Notes under the pieces: model-generated
Database searches by the model: none
The model's input: the letters and a program-made list of their open reading frames with translations, nothing else
Told to the model about the DNA's origin: nothing
Assembly (NCBI GenBank): GCA_022511075.1
Contig: JAFLSE010000028.1
Span: forward strand, 1 to 37,872
Direction of reading: 5' to 3'
Source: Prevotella sp.
GTDB taxonomy: Bacteria; Bacteroidota; Bacteroidia; Bacteroidales; Bacteroidaceae
Length of the DNA stretch: 37,872 nt
Position numbers and translations under genes: made by a program
In this document: in pieces, positions 17,480 through 26,367 of the stretch
How positions within the stretch are numbered: the stretch's first letter is position 1
Layout: each line of letters begins with the position of its first letter

Positions 17480-19186
17480 ATGGCAAACTATTATACTGAC
17501 CATCCGGAGATTGCGTTTCACCTCAACCACCCGTTGATGAAGCGAATAGTTGACTTGAAGGAGCGCAACTATGTAGAGAAAGACCAGTTTGAGGATGCTC
17601 CCGTTGACTACGAGGACGCAATAGAGAATTACAAGCAGTTGCTCGACATCACGGGCGATGTGGCAGCAAATATCATCGAGCCTAACTCTGAAGCCGTTGA
17701 TCTCGAAGGTCCGCACTTGGAGAACGGACGAATGATTTATGCAAGCAAGACATACGAGAATCTTGATGCAACGCGCAAGGCTGGCTTGTGGGGCATCTCC
17801 ATGCCACGCCGCTATGGTGGCTTGAACCTGCCTAACACGGTGTTCTCTATGGCATCGGAGATTGTGGCGGCAGCCGATGCAGGTTTTCAGAACGTTTGGA
17901 GTTTGCAGAGTTGTATCGACACCCTCTATGAGTTTGGCTCGGAGGAGCAGCGCGAGAAATACATTCCTCGCATCTGTCAGGGCGAGACAATGTCCATGGA
18001 CCTCACTGAGCCTGATGCCGGTAGTGACTTGCAGCGCGTTATGCTCAAGGCAACTTTCGATGAGGAGAACAACTGCTGGCGACTGAATGGTGTGAAGCGT
18101 TTCATCACTAATGGCGACAGCGATATACACCTTGTTCTTGCTCGTTCTGAGGAAGGAACAAAAGACGGACGCGGACTTTCAATGTTCATTTACGACAAGC
18201 GCGACGGTGGCGTTGACGTGCGTCACATCGAGCATAAGTTGGGTATTCATGGCTCACCTACTTGTGAACTTACATACAAGAATGCAAAGGCTGAACTTTG
18301 TGGAAGCACCCGTCTTGGTCTCATCAAGTATGTGATGGCTCTTATGAACGGAGCGCGTCTCGGTATTGCAGCACAGAGTGTGGGCGTTGAGCAGGAGGCT
18401 TACAACGAGGCTCTGGCTTATGCTAAGGAGCGTGCGCAGTTTGGCGAGAAGATTATCAACTTCCCTGCCGTCTACGATATGCTTTCGCGTATGAAGGCAA
18501 AGCTCGATGCTGGTCGTTCGCTGCTCTATCAGACAGCACGCTATGTAGACATCTATAAGGCTCTTGAGGACATTGCACGCGAGCGCAAGCTCGATGCCGA
18601 TGAGCGTGCGGAACTGAAGAAGTACACCCGTCTGGCAGATGCCTTTACTCCGTTGGCAAAGGGTATGAACTCCGAGTATGCCAACCAGAATGCATACGAT
18701 GCAATATCGGTGCACGGTGGTTCGGGCTTCATCATGGAGTATAAGTGTCAGCGTCTGTTCCGCGATGCGCGCATCTTCTCAATCTACGAAGGAACAACAC
18801 AGTTGCAGGTAGTGGCTGCAATACGCTATGTCACCAACGGCACATATCTCAATATCATAAAGGAGATGATGGAGAGCGAGGTTGCCGACAGCCTCAAACC
18901 TTTGAAGGCACGTGTTGCCAAACTCGTTGAGACATACGAGCAGGCACTGAACACGTTGAAGGAGAGTGGCAGCCAAGACGTTCAGGATTTCCTCGCACGC
19001 CGTTTCTACGAGATTACTGCCGACATAATAATGTCGTTGCTCATACTCGACGATGCGACGGTTGCACCAGAGCTTTTCGAAAAGAGCGCAAATGTATATG
19101 TGCGCTATGCCGAGGCAGAGGTTGTCGCACACGCCGCATACATCGCAAGCTTCAAGGCAGAAGATTTGGAGAGTTTTAAGGCATAG
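17480..19186 (+). CDS. acyl-CoA dehydrogenase family protein
   Basis: FAD-dependent oxidation (or reduction of enoyl-CoA) using the adjacent ETF as electron partner. The 568 residues contain the FAD/acyl-CoA binding signature MSMDLTEPDAGSDLQ (about residues 170-185), FITNGD, the helical C-terminal domain with RAQFGEKI, and IYEGTTQLQ (Tyr436/Glu437), the usual end of the catalytic core. It is about 170 residues longer than short-chain enzymes because of an N-terminal extension and a C-terminal helical domain, as in the long bacterial ACADs. Probably works in a butyryl-CoA-type or branched-chain pathway; substrate not decided. It ends the operon. Confidence 0.92.
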   Translation: MANYYTDHPEIAFHLNHPLMKRIVDLKERNYVEKDQFEDAPVDYEDAIENYKQLLDITGDVAANIIEPNSEAVDLEGPHLENGRMIYASKTYENLDATRKAGLWGISMPRRYGGLNLPNTVFSMASEIVAAADAGFQNVWSLQSCIDTLYEFGSEEQREKYIPRICQGETMSMDLTEPDAGSDLQRVMLKATFDEENNCWRLNGVKRFITNGDSDIHLVLARSEEGTKDGRGLSMFIYDKRDGGVDVRHIEHKLGIHGSPTCELTYKNAKAELCGSTRLGLIKYVMALMNGARLGIAAQSVGVEQEAYNEALAYAKERAQFGEKIINFPAVYDMLSRMKAKLDAGRSLLYQTARYVDIYKALEDIARERKLDADERAELKKYTRLADAFTPLAKGMNSEYANQNAYDAISVHGGSGFIMEYKCQRLFRDARIFSIYEGTTQLQVVAAIRYVTNGTYLNIIKEMMESEVADSLKPLKARVAKLVETYEQALNTLKESGSQDVQDFLARRFYEITADIIMSLLILDDATVAPELFEKSANVYVRYAEAEVVAHAAYIASFKAEDLESFKA

Positions 19187-19210
19187 AATAGTAACATTTG
19201 GTAATATCTT

Positions 19211-19250
19211 AAAAATGGAGTTGACAGTGAATGCCAACTCCATTTTTATA
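19211..19250 (+). terminator. strong rho-independent terminator of the etf operon
   Basis: AAAAATGGAGTTG and CAACTCCATTTTT form a perfect 13-bp stem (19211-19223 / 19235-19247) with an 11-nt loop, and the 3' arm ends in T5. It begins 24 bp after the acyl-CoA dehydrogenase stop. The stretch from here to 19406 holds no gene that I can support. Confidence 0.85.
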
Positions 19251-19406
19251 TGTCGGGTCTGTTATCCCTGTCTCACTGTTATCCACACCGCTTCGCCCCT
19301 GTCTTTTGCCTCCACGATTTTGTCCGTCAGTCGTTTCAGTCAGGTACACGAGTTTTTGTCCTTAATCCTTTTCAACTTCTTTAACTCCATAATTAATAAA
19401 ACATCC

Positions 19407-19589
19407 TTAATGTAGCAAACACCTTTTTATCGTGTCCCTGCTTTTTTCGTACTTAACTTCATCCAAAGTGCAACAGATAACGAAGTTAAGTTCGTTGAAC
19501 ATCGAGACTATGTGCGTTGGGGCATGAAGCAGAAAGCAGATGATATAGGGATGGGCGAGCATTGTAGTAATGATAGTTTTCTTGTTCAT
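19407..19589 (-). pseudogene. truncated signal-peptide gene interrupted by the hairpin repeat
   Basis: A 60-codon ORF whose first residues MNKKTIITTMLA resemble the start of the upstream gene (MNRTTIITAFFA), only 4 bp after that gene's stop. After about 12 codons the sequence turns into the interspersed hairpin repeat (copy B), and the rest of the translation looks like a chance reading frame. I read it as the 5' end of a formerly secreted protein gene cut off by the repeat, not a working gene. Confidence 0.4.
19479..19535 (-). repeat. Interspersed hairpin repeat, copy B
   Basis: Minus strand reads GCACATAGTCTCGAT followed by a hairpin built on AACGAA/TTCGTT (plus-strand positions 19479-19496). 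Same order of elements as copy A at 6061-6136, but opposite genomic orientation. Confidence 0.55.
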
Positions 19590-19593
19590 AATA

Positions 19594-20781
19594 TTATTTT
19601 ATAACATACTTCTTCCCTTTTCTGATGCCAATCCTTTTCGTATAAGTTTTTTTCCGCCTACCTTGCAGGTCATATATTAATGGAGAGTCATCGTTTTTCG
19701 TGTTAATTGTTGGAACAGAAGCTGTACTTGCAGCAAGCAATTCAGCCTTTGATATTTCATAAACATCTGTTTCGGCGTAAATAAGAAGTTTGTCACTATA
19801 TTGTTGCAGGTCGTTTACCGTCTTTTTTACTGAGCTGTTTATTGGCTCGGTTTGAGGTATGCACCATGATTTACCTCCATCCGTGGAGCACATAATAGAC
19901 ATAATAGCGATATTGTTAGTACCTGCCATATATACTATATCGCTATTATCATTGTCGTAGGTTGTGAAATACCAATATAACGAACGTGGGGCATCACCCC
20001 AGAAATCTTGCGTGTCCCATGTGTGACCGCTATCCGTAGTTGTAAACACAGCACCCTCACCGCCAACTATCCAGCGTTCAGGATTCGTAGGATGAAATAC
20101 GATGCGATGAACACAGTTGTCACCAGAAAAAGACGGCGAACGATTCTCCCACGTCTGTCCTCCGTCATAACTAACATTAAGGCGAGACGACAGCATATCA
20201 TCCTCCCCGCTGTTGTAAATAACCTGTGGATTTAAAGGGTGGTATCCAATGGATGAAATTGTCATATTGCCAAGCACCTCGTCTATCAGCAGACTCCATG
20301 TTTGTCCAAAGTCAGAAGATTGAAATATGCCAAATGGGGGAGATGTAACGAGAAGTGTATTCGGGTCGGCAGGATGCTGTGCAAGGCTTATTACCCAGGT
20401 CGTCCATTCCTTATGCGTAAACTGACTTGGCGTAATGTCCTCGTAGGTTTTGCCGCCATCGTGAGACAAAAGCAGAAATCCGCCATCTACGTTATAGCGC
20501 AAGGCAAGTATGTCATCTCCATTGCGAACATAGTCCAGAAGCGGTATGCCTTCAAAACCTGCCAGTTGCCACGCACTCTCTCCATTGGACAGGTCTTTGG
20601 AGTAAAGCCCTTGATTTGTGCAAACATAGAGTATGTTGCCCTCAACATGCATTTTCGGCTGGGAATAATTGCCATTTCGTTCGCATAATTCACTGTCCAG
20701 CCCAAGCGGACGGAACAATTGCCCTTGTGTGGTTGCTGCAATGAGGGCAAAAAATGCAGTAATAATTGTTGTTCTGTTCAT
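19594..20781 (-). CDS. secreted Asp-box (BNR/sialidase-like) beta-propeller protein
   Basis: 395-residue exported protein. A signal peptide ends near residue 20 (TTQGQ). Five Asp-box motifs of the S/T-x-D-x-G-x-T/S-W type follow: SHDGGKTY, SSDFGQTW, SYDGGQTW, TTDSGHTW and STDGGKSW. These mark a BNR/VPS10-like propeller, as in sialidases and in non-catalytic or xyloglucanase-type proteins; I see no evidence for sialidase catalytic residues. The last 30 residues (YDLQGRR...KGKKYVIK) are the C-terminal tail common on exported Bacteroidales proteins. It has its own promoter (20801-20808) downstream of the GH43 cluster, so it may be a separate unit. Confidence 0.75.
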   Translation of the reverse strand: MNRTTIITAFFALIAATTQGQLFRPLGLDSELCERNGNYSQPKMHVEGNILYVCTNQGLYSKDLSNGESAWQLAGFEGIPLLDYVRNGDDILALRYNVDGGFLLLSHDGGKTYEDITPSQFTHKEWTTWVISLAQHPADPNTLLVTSPPFGIFQSSDFGQTWSLLIDEVLGNMTISSIGYHPLNPQVIYNSGEDDMLSSRLNVSYDGGQTWENRSPSFSGDNCVHRIVFHPTNPERWIVGGEGAVFTTTDSGHTWDTQDFWGDAPRSLYWYFTTYDNDNSDIVYMAGTNNIAIMSIMCSTDGGKSWCIPQTEPINSSVKKTVNDLQQYSDKLLIYAETDVYEISKAELLAASTASVPTINTKNDDSPLIYDLQGRRKKTYTKRIGIRKGKKYVIK

Positions 20782-20800
20782 GATAAGTCGATTTTTCCTG

Positions 20801-20808
20801 CAAAATTA
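20801..20808 (-). promoter_or_regulatory. -7 promoter element for the Asp-box protein gene
   Basis: TAATTTTG on the minus strand, 19 bp upstream of ATG 20781; it indicates transcription separate from the GH43 operon. The rest of 20809-21007 shows no gene. Confidence 0.6.
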
Positions 20809-21007
20809 CAGAAATATGCGAAAAAGGAACTTGGCAGCTCGCAAAAAAGGGCTGTATAGGATGTATTTCTGAATTTAGATTCAGAGTTTTAGTTACAGTT
20901 GCTGGTCAATATTTTGGATAATGTATTATATCATTGCTCCATTTTCTTTTTTATGTGATTTAAAGTCACAACGACAAGTGTAACGACTTCCAATAATCTC
21001 ATTTTAT

Positions 21008-22444
21008 TTATTTCTTGAAGTTCCATTTCGAGTTGTCGCTGTTCATATCAAACTTGCCGAGTGACGGGGTGCTGTCGGCAACCGATACAAGCACAAGTTC
21101 CTCATTGCAGCCAGGAACAGACTTTGGCATTATGCGATATGTTCCGTCGGTAAGTTGCTCTATGCGCCACAACTGGGCATCGCTGCCGGTATATGCCGAT
21201 GCTATTACCTCGCGGTCGGCTGTAGCAGTAAGCGCACGGTCGGTTCTGTCAATGACAATCTTGCAATACTGACCGCCGAGGAAACCACCTGCCTCTGGAA
21301 CAGCGGAAATGTTCCAATTCTGATGAGGCCGTCCCATAAAGTCACCAATGCGCACACGGAGGTCGCCATCGCCCCAACCTTCAACGACATCTTCCAGTTT
21401 TTGCTCTTCCAAACGGCTTACAGGCTCGTCGTCCTTTATCTGCCAGAAAGGTTTGCCCTTAATGTCAAGACGCACAAAGTCAACGGCAAGTTCAAGCGCA
21501 TATCCCCTGCGTTCTGACTCTATCTCATAAACACCGTCACGGAAAAGCTCGCCGGCATAGGGCCAGTCGTTTTTCCAAAGCAGCGGACGAATGGCAAGCA
21601 CACTGCGACCACTACGGTCATAGTCTGCCTCGAAATGACACGACATCTTCTCCACACCGTCTTCTATCACTACACGTCCGAAATGTCCTGCACCAGCAAG
21701 ACGACGACTGCCGCCAAGTACCATCTTTCCTCCACCTTTCAACATATCGCGTCCCATATTGTCAAGATAAGGCCCTGCTACGGAACGAGAACGCCCGACG
21801 ACAATGTTGTATGTGGAGTTTACGCCGTCGCAACAAGTGCCGTGAGTACCAAGAAGATAATACCATCCATTGCGGTAAACCAGTGCCGATGCCTCACAGT
21901 CGATGGCTATATTTGTCTCTTTGTTACCTTTTACGCGCCTACCTGTATTAGGGTCTAATTCTACAAGACGGATAAAACCGAAATATGTGCCGTAAGACAA
22001 CCACAAGCGTCCGTCGATTGGGTCCAGGAGCAGCGACGGGTCTATTGCATCGCAGTCCTCGTCAACTTCGGAGCGAGTTACCTCTATAGGGTCAGTATAC
22101 GCAAAGTCGGGCGACGAAGGGTCGAGAGTCTTGTTCCACATGGTATATATGCAACCGCTGTGACCGCCACCAAGTCCACCGCCTGTAGCACCATAAACCA
22201 CAAGATAGCGGTCGCCTATCTTCATTGCATCGGGAGCGGCACCTCCGCCTGGACGTACAGCACCACGGTGCCAGTTCCAACCATCCTCAGAGATGAGTCC
22301 TCCGCTGCCTGTACCGAATGTATAATATTTGCCGTCGCACTCCATTATCGTTGACGGGTCGTGAATCCACGGCTGACCTTCCTGTGCTGTTGCCGACAAT
22401 ACCGACAAAGCTGCAATGCCTATTATGGTTTGTATCTTTTTCAT
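21008..22444 (-). CDS. GH43-family glycoside hydrolase with C-terminal ricin-like region
   Basis: Exported enzyme expected to cleave arabinan or related arabinose/xylose-containing glycans (arabinan endo-1,5-alpha-L-arabinosidase-like). A signal peptide covers residues 1-20 (ends ATAQEG). The GH43 five-bladed propeller starts with WIHDPSTI (catalytic base Asp near residue 29), then CDAIDPSLLLDP (second Asp) and IDCEASALVYRNGWYYL (general acid Glu). The C-terminal 130 or so residues include AYTGSDAQLWRIEQLTDGTY and SKWNFKK, resembling a degenerate ricin-type lectin module. It lies 10 bp after the esterase gene, same operon. Confidence 0.85.
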   Translation of the reverse strand: MKKIQTIIGIAALSVLSATAQEGQPWIHDPSTIMECDGKYYTFGTGSGGLISEDGWNWHRGAVRPGGGAAPDAMKIGDRYLVVYGATGGGLGGGHSGCIYTMWNKTLDPSSPDFAYTDPIEVTRSEVDEDCDAIDPSLLLDPIDGRLWLSYGTYFGFIRLVELDPNTGRRVKGNKETNIAIDCEASALVYRNGWYYLLGTHGTCCDGVNSTYNIVVGRSRSVAGPYLDNMGRDMLKGGGKMVLGGSRRLAGAGHFGRVVIEDGVEKMSCHFEADYDRSGRSVLAIRPLLWKNDWPYAGELFRDGVYEIESERRGYALELAVDFVRLDIKGKPFWQIKDDEPVSRLEEQKLEDVVEGWGDGDLRVRIGDFMGRPHQNWNISAVPEAGGFLGGQYCKIVIDRTDRALTATADREVIASAYTGSDAQLWRIEQLTDGTYRIMPKSVPGCNEELVLVSVADSTPSLGKFDMNSDNSKWNFKK

Positions 22445-22454
22445 AGTGATAGTC

Positions 22455-24026
22455 TTATTTGTTGGTTATTGTGTAATTTGTCACTGGCTTTCCGTTGTCG
22501 TCTATAAAGCGCACGCAGAAGTCGCTCATTCCAGGACCGTTGATTATTGCTCCACGCAGCACGTGTTTGCCTTTTGACAGTGAAAGCCTGTCAGAAGCAG
22601 CATCATCGGCAACCATACGCCTGTCACCTGACAACAAAAGCATTTCCTTGCCGTCTATCCACCACATAGACGCGGAATTTGAGCCAACAGCCATTCTAAC
22701 ATTGTCGATATCCTCAGGACAGTCGATTGTCGTCACTGCCCAAAACAAAACTCCGTACACTTGCTGTTGCAGTCCCGATGCAAACCGAAACAACTTCACG
22801 TTATACATTTTGCTATCCAATGCGTGCCATGCAAGTTTTTGTTTACCTACTTTCACCTTTTCTCCGTCTTTCGGCACTATACTCGTTTGGTTTGGAAAAT
22901 ATTTTGTGGAAAACGCCTCACGCAGATAATTGTCCGTAAAAACCGTGTTGGTGCGGTTGGGTTTGTCGATAGGCTCAAGCAGTGACCAACGACGAATGAA
23001 CCCTTCGTTGTCAGGCGATGCTGCGGTTGTGGTAGATGGAGTAAAGTAATCTTCGAGGACAAGCGGTTTGAATCGGTTAACGACAGGCTTGCCGCTCCTT
23101 GCATCGTTGAAAAACTCTGTCATCTTAGCAAGATTATCTTCCGAATACATATTGAATCCGTGACCGCCGCCCTCTACCATTATCAGGCGAGAATCCACAC
23201 CGGCATTGCACAGTGCGTCGTAGAACTCTGGTGCCTGGCACGGTGGCACAACGTTGTCCGCCGTTCCGTGGAAAATCATAACTGGAGGGTCGGCACTGTC
23301 CAAATATGTTATGGGGCATATTGCTGCATATTTGTCCTCGTTGCCTTGCACGGGAGCGCCTATAAGCATTTCCTCCGGCGTATGCCCCATATTGCGCTTC
23401 CCTGCACAGTCCATATTAAGCAGGTCGATAGGACCAGACCACGAGCAGGCAGCATCAACAGAACTGCTGTATTCGAGGTTGCCGCCAACGTTGCCTTCCA
23501 ATTCTGCAATGCCGCCAGAAGTGGCTGTAAGCGAGGCAAGATGACCTCCCGATGAGAATCCCGACACACCTATGAATGACGTGTCGAGCGAATATTTGTC
23601 GGCATTGGCACGCAGGAAACGAACAACAGCCTTTATGTCGTTTATCTGTGCAGGAAAATGTGCATCGCCGCTCGACCTGTGGTTTGGGGTTACCACGGCA
23701 TAGCCTGCATCAAGCAGTGCCTTGCAAATAGTACCCAAGTCAGCCATATTTTTAGAATTGTTACTCATCCACGCACTGCCGTAAATGTGGATAACAACGG
23801 GATATGATTTCTTTACTTCTTTCGGTAGATAGATGTCGAGAGCGTGGTACACCTCGCCATCGCCGGCATAGTCTACATCCTTGAAGGTTTGTGAGCATTC
23901 AAGATTTGGCTTTGGAATCTGCACACCTCCAAAGTTCTGCGCCTGCATTCCTGTGGTTGCTGCCATCGTCGCCGCAAAGCCTAACAGCAGTCTTATGCCT
24001 GTTTTCCTAAAATGGAATTGCTTCAT
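22455..24026 (-). CDS. secreted carbohydrate-esterase-like alpha/beta hydrolase
   Basis: Likely removes ester substituents (acetyl or feruloyl) from plant polysaccharides so that the two flanking GH43 enzymes can act. Signal peptide to about residue 30 (MQAQ). The alpha/beta hydrolase domain has an oxyanion-type HIYGSAWMSN segment, nucleophile motif GFSSGG (about residue 158), Asp in HGTADNVVPP and His in EGGGHGF. The C-terminal 190 residues form a separate domain with a beta-rich look (VLFWAVTTIDCPED, WWIDGKEM, GKHVLRGAII), perhaps carbohydrate-binding. It lies 58 bp after the upstream GH43 gene and 10 bp before the next. Substrate specificity is inferred from context only. Confidence 0.82.
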   Translation of the reverse strand: MKQFHFRKTGIRLLLGFAATMAATTGMQAQNFGGVQIPKPNLECSQTFKDVDYAGDGEVYHALDIYLPKEVKKSYPVVIHIYGSAWMSNNSKNMADLGTICKALLDAGYAVVTPNHRSSGDAHFPAQINDIKAVVRFLRANADKYSLDTSFIGVSGFSSGGHLASLTATSGGIAELEGNVGGNLEYSSSVDAACSWSGPIDLLNMDCAGKRNMGHTPEEMLIGAPVQGNEDKYAAICPITYLDSADPPVMIFHGTADNVVPPCQAPEFYDALCNAGVDSRLIMVEGGGHGFNMYSEDNLAKMTEFFNDARSGKPVVNRFKPLVLEDYFTPSTTTAASPDNEGFIRRWSLLEPIDKPNRTNTVFTDNYLREAFSTKYFPNQTSIVPKDGEKVKVGKQKLAWHALDSKMYNVKLFRFASGLQQQVYGVLFWAVTTIDCPEDIDNVRMAVGSNSASMWWIDGKEMLLLSGDRRMVADDAASDRLSLSKGKHVLRGAIINGPGMSDFCVRFIDDNGKPVTNYTITNK

Positions 24027-24084
24027 ATTGTCAGTAATTTATAATTTTGTTAATGATTATTTGGTTTTTATTTATTGTTTAGTC

Positions 24085-25413
24085 TCATCGGAACGTAATC
24101 CAATCAATGTCAACATCGCCTTCGAGCAATACAGCCCTGACACTGCACGTACTGTCAATCTTACAGTCGCGTATCACAGCCGCAGTTTCAGTCCATTCTT
24201 TACTGGCAGGAATTTTTATTTCCGTCAGCACATTGTCTTCAGCTGTGCTTATTTGCAGGCTTGCGCCGTTTGCTGAACGAGCACGGACAACAGCCTGTTT
24301 CGGTATGACTGCATCAAATTCAACATTGTCATAGCGCACCCAACTGCCGGCTCGCCTGAGAGCCACATACCAACCTGCAAAAGGCTGTTCCGGGTCAATG
24401 AAATCAATGCCGGTTGCCACGGGGCATATTGCACTGTAGCGGTCGAGCTGTATCTGCGATGATGCTTTTGTGATGCCTACACCGCGTAGCGTAGGTGTTA
24501 CGGGCATTATCGTGCCGTCGGCGTTGAACGTAACCTTGTCTATCCTTACGGAACGGTTTTTATCGAACTGCGGAGAATAGTCATTATGATGATAGAACAG
24601 ATACCATTGTCCTTTATACTCCACGAGCGAATGATGGTTGGTCCAGCATTCAGATGCAGACTGTTCCATTATCAATCCCTTGAACTCAAAAGGTCCGAGC
24701 GGATTATCTGACATTGCGTATGCAAGTGTCTCCGTCCTATCACGCACCCACGGATAAGTAAGATAGAACTTGCCGTTGCGCTCAAACACAAAAGGTCCTT
24801 CCTTGAATCCTTCGGGCAATTTCTCGTCCAACCTCACAGGTTCGCTGTCTATTTCTGTCATATTTTCTTTCAGCCTTGCCGCACGCAGTCCCATACCTGC
24901 CCAATATATATAGGCATTGCCGTCGGAAGCCATTAATACACACGGGTCTATTCCCATGATACCTTTTATCTGCTGTTTTTCTGGCACGAAAGGACCTTCA
25001 GGCTTTTCTGCCACGGCTACTCCCACCGCAAAGCCTCTTCCCTCGGCAGGCGCATCGGGGAAATAGAAATAATATTTTCCGTTCTTATACACACAGTCAG
25101 GAGCCCACATCGAATAGCCTTCGGGGTTGCCCCACGGCACATCCTTCTGGTCAAGTATTACGCCGTGGTCGGTCCAGTCCACAAGATTCTCCGAAGAATA
25201 AACGTGATAGTCAGCCATACAAAACCATTTGCGTTCGGGATTTACAGGACTGATAATGTCGTGTGACGGATAAAGATAGACTTTCCCATTGAAAACTCTT
25301 GCCGTAGGGTCGGCTGAGAAAAGTCCTTTGATTACGGGGTTCTGCCCTTGCACGTCAGTGGTTGCAGCCATTGCCAATGCAAGGCACAATGCTGCTTTCG
25401 AAAAGGATTTCAT
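24085..25413 (-). CDS. GH43-family glycoside hydrolase with C-terminal CBM6-like module
   Basis: Exported GH43 enzyme (beta-xylosidase / alpha-L-arabinofuranosidase / exo-acting type). Signal peptide to about residue 23 (DVQGQ). Propeller motifs: FSADPTARVFNGKVYLYPSHD with the base Asp, SMWAPDCVYKNGKYYFYFP, IMGIDPCVLMASDGNAYIYW with the second Asp, and FKEGPFVFERNGKFYLTY with the acid Glu. The last 120 residues (GIDFIDPEQPFAGWYVALRR ... GDVDIDWITFR) have the layout of a CBM6 module. It is first in the operon after the promoter at 25506-25513. Exact linkage cleaved cannot be told by eye. Confidence 0.88.
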   Translation of the reverse strand: MKSFSKAALCLALAMAATTDVQGQNPVIKGLFSADPTARVFNGKVYLYPSHDIISPVNPERKWFCMADYHVYSSENLVDWTDHGVILDQKDVPWGNPEGYSMWAPDCVYKNGKYYFYFPDAPAEGRGFAVGVAVAEKPEGPFVPEKQQIKGIMGIDPCVLMASDGNAYIYWAGMGLRAARLKENMTEIDSEPVRLDEKLPEGFKEGPFVFERNGKFYLTYPWVRDRTETLAYAMSDNPLGPFEFKGLIMEQSASECWTNHHSLVEYKGQWYLFYHHNDYSPQFDKNRSVRIDKVTFNADGTIMPVTPTLRGVGITKASSQIQLDRYSAICPVATGIDFIDPEQPFAGWYVALRRAGSWVRYDNVEFDAVIPKQAVVRARSANGASLQISTAEDNVLTEIKIPASKEWTETAAVIRDCKIDSTCSVRAVLLEGDVDIDWITFR

Positions 25414-25505
25414 ACTACATTCAAATTAAAGATATTACTATATATTGCACATTATGCCGCAGGATATGCACAGACCTACAGCCATCCATTTTACTGTTTC
25501 CGTTA

Positions 25506-25513
25506 CAAAGATA
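25506..25513 (-). promoter_or_regulatory. -7 promoter element for the GH43-esterase-GH43 operon
   Basis: TATCTTTG on the minus strand, 92 bp upstream of ATG 25413, leaving a 5' leader of about 85 nt. Confidence 0.6.
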
Positions 25514-25564
25514 CAATAAATAGAATGTAGTACAAAATAAATTAACTTTATTTATTTTTAAATG

Positions 25565-26167
25565 TTATTCTGATACAGCCTTTGGCGTTTGCGACTCTCC
25601 CTGTTTCAGTTCCAGTCGTGGACGTTCCCATATCTGCCACTCGTCAATTTCCTTAAAGAGTCTGGTCAAGACATCGCGGTAGTGGTCAGGATAAATCATT
25701 GTATAGACAAACCAAAATTTACCATTGCCTATGTATTTTGAATAGTAACTGTAGTTGTCGATACGACCTCCGTCTTCATATTGCGGACCAGACAATATAA
25801 AATAGTTCTTGCCAAATTTTACATTTGTTGCGTGAAGTGTTTGCGAAAGGGAGTCGGCAGCAGACTTGACATTCTTCCCCTGCTTCCTCATCATATAGCC
25901 CTCAAGCACTATGGTTGCCCACTGGTCGTTGTAACTGAAACGGGCATAGCCTTTATCTTCATCAAGTGAATCAAATTGTTGGTTGAAGAACGACGGATAA
26001 CGAATAGCAAAGTCATAGTCTGGGTCTTTATACTCATACATATCGGCATAAGTCAGTTTTTCTACAAACAGTTCCTTGTCCGTCTTTACCTCGGAGCACG
26101 AATTGCTCCAATCAATGCCTGTTGCCACAACGATTATGGCAATAATCAGGAATATTGTCTTTCGCAT
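25565..26167 (-). CDS. exported hypothetical protein
   Basis: 200-residue protein with an N-terminal hydrophobic segment (IFLIIAIIVVATGI, residues 4-17) followed by SNSCSEVKTDKE, which could be a signal anchor or an atypical lipoprotein signal. The mature part contains YDFAIRYPSFF and a beta-rich stretch (ATIVLEGYMM, YSYYSKYIGNGKFWFVYTMIYPDHYRDVLTRL). This recalls PsbP/DUF1795-like proteins that monitor 'YP..F' segments, but the match is weak. It is the last gene of a minus-strand run starting at the DUF4377-like lipoprotein. Confidence 0.65.
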   Translation of the reverse strand: MRKTIFLIIAIIVVATGIDWSNSCSEVKTDKELFVEKLTYADMYEYKDPDYDFAIRYPSFFNQQFDSLDEDKGYARFSYNDQWATIVLEGYMMRKQGKNVKSAADSLSQTLHATNVKFGKNYFILSGPQYEDGGRIDNYSYYSKYIGNGKFWFVYTMIYPDHYRDVLTRLFKEIDEWQIWERPRLELKQGESQTPKAVSE

Positions 26168-26184
26168 ATGGACTTAAAAGATTC

Positions 26185-26352
26185 TCATTTTCTGTTTTTT
26201 AGTTTCTTACCTAACCACATTCCTAATGGGATAAATACTACAATGGCGAGAATAAAATCAACAATCGTTTGTGACAAGTCCCGAATGCCCAAAAAGTAGG
26301 GAGTCTGGGTTATTATCACTGCTACTAATAAAACGAAAATGTACTTCTTCAT
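26185..26352 (-). CDS. 55-aa membrane protein between the receptor and the exported protein
   Basis: Small gene found by reading the gap between the two larger genes. It starts with ATG 26352 (MKKYIFVLLVAVIITQTPYF) and ends with TGA at 26185-26187, 17 bp before the next start. Two hydrophobic segments (residues 4-20 and about 31-47) are separated by a short polar stretch, and the C-terminus is basic (GKKLKNRK). It starts 15 bp after the receptor stop. Position and clean frame support a real gene; function unknown. Confidence 0.6.
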   Translation of the reverse strand: MKKYIFVLLVAVIITQTPYFLGIRDLSQTIVDFILAIVVFIPLGMWLGKKLKNRK

Positions 26353-26367
26353 GTTGGATATTGGTTT

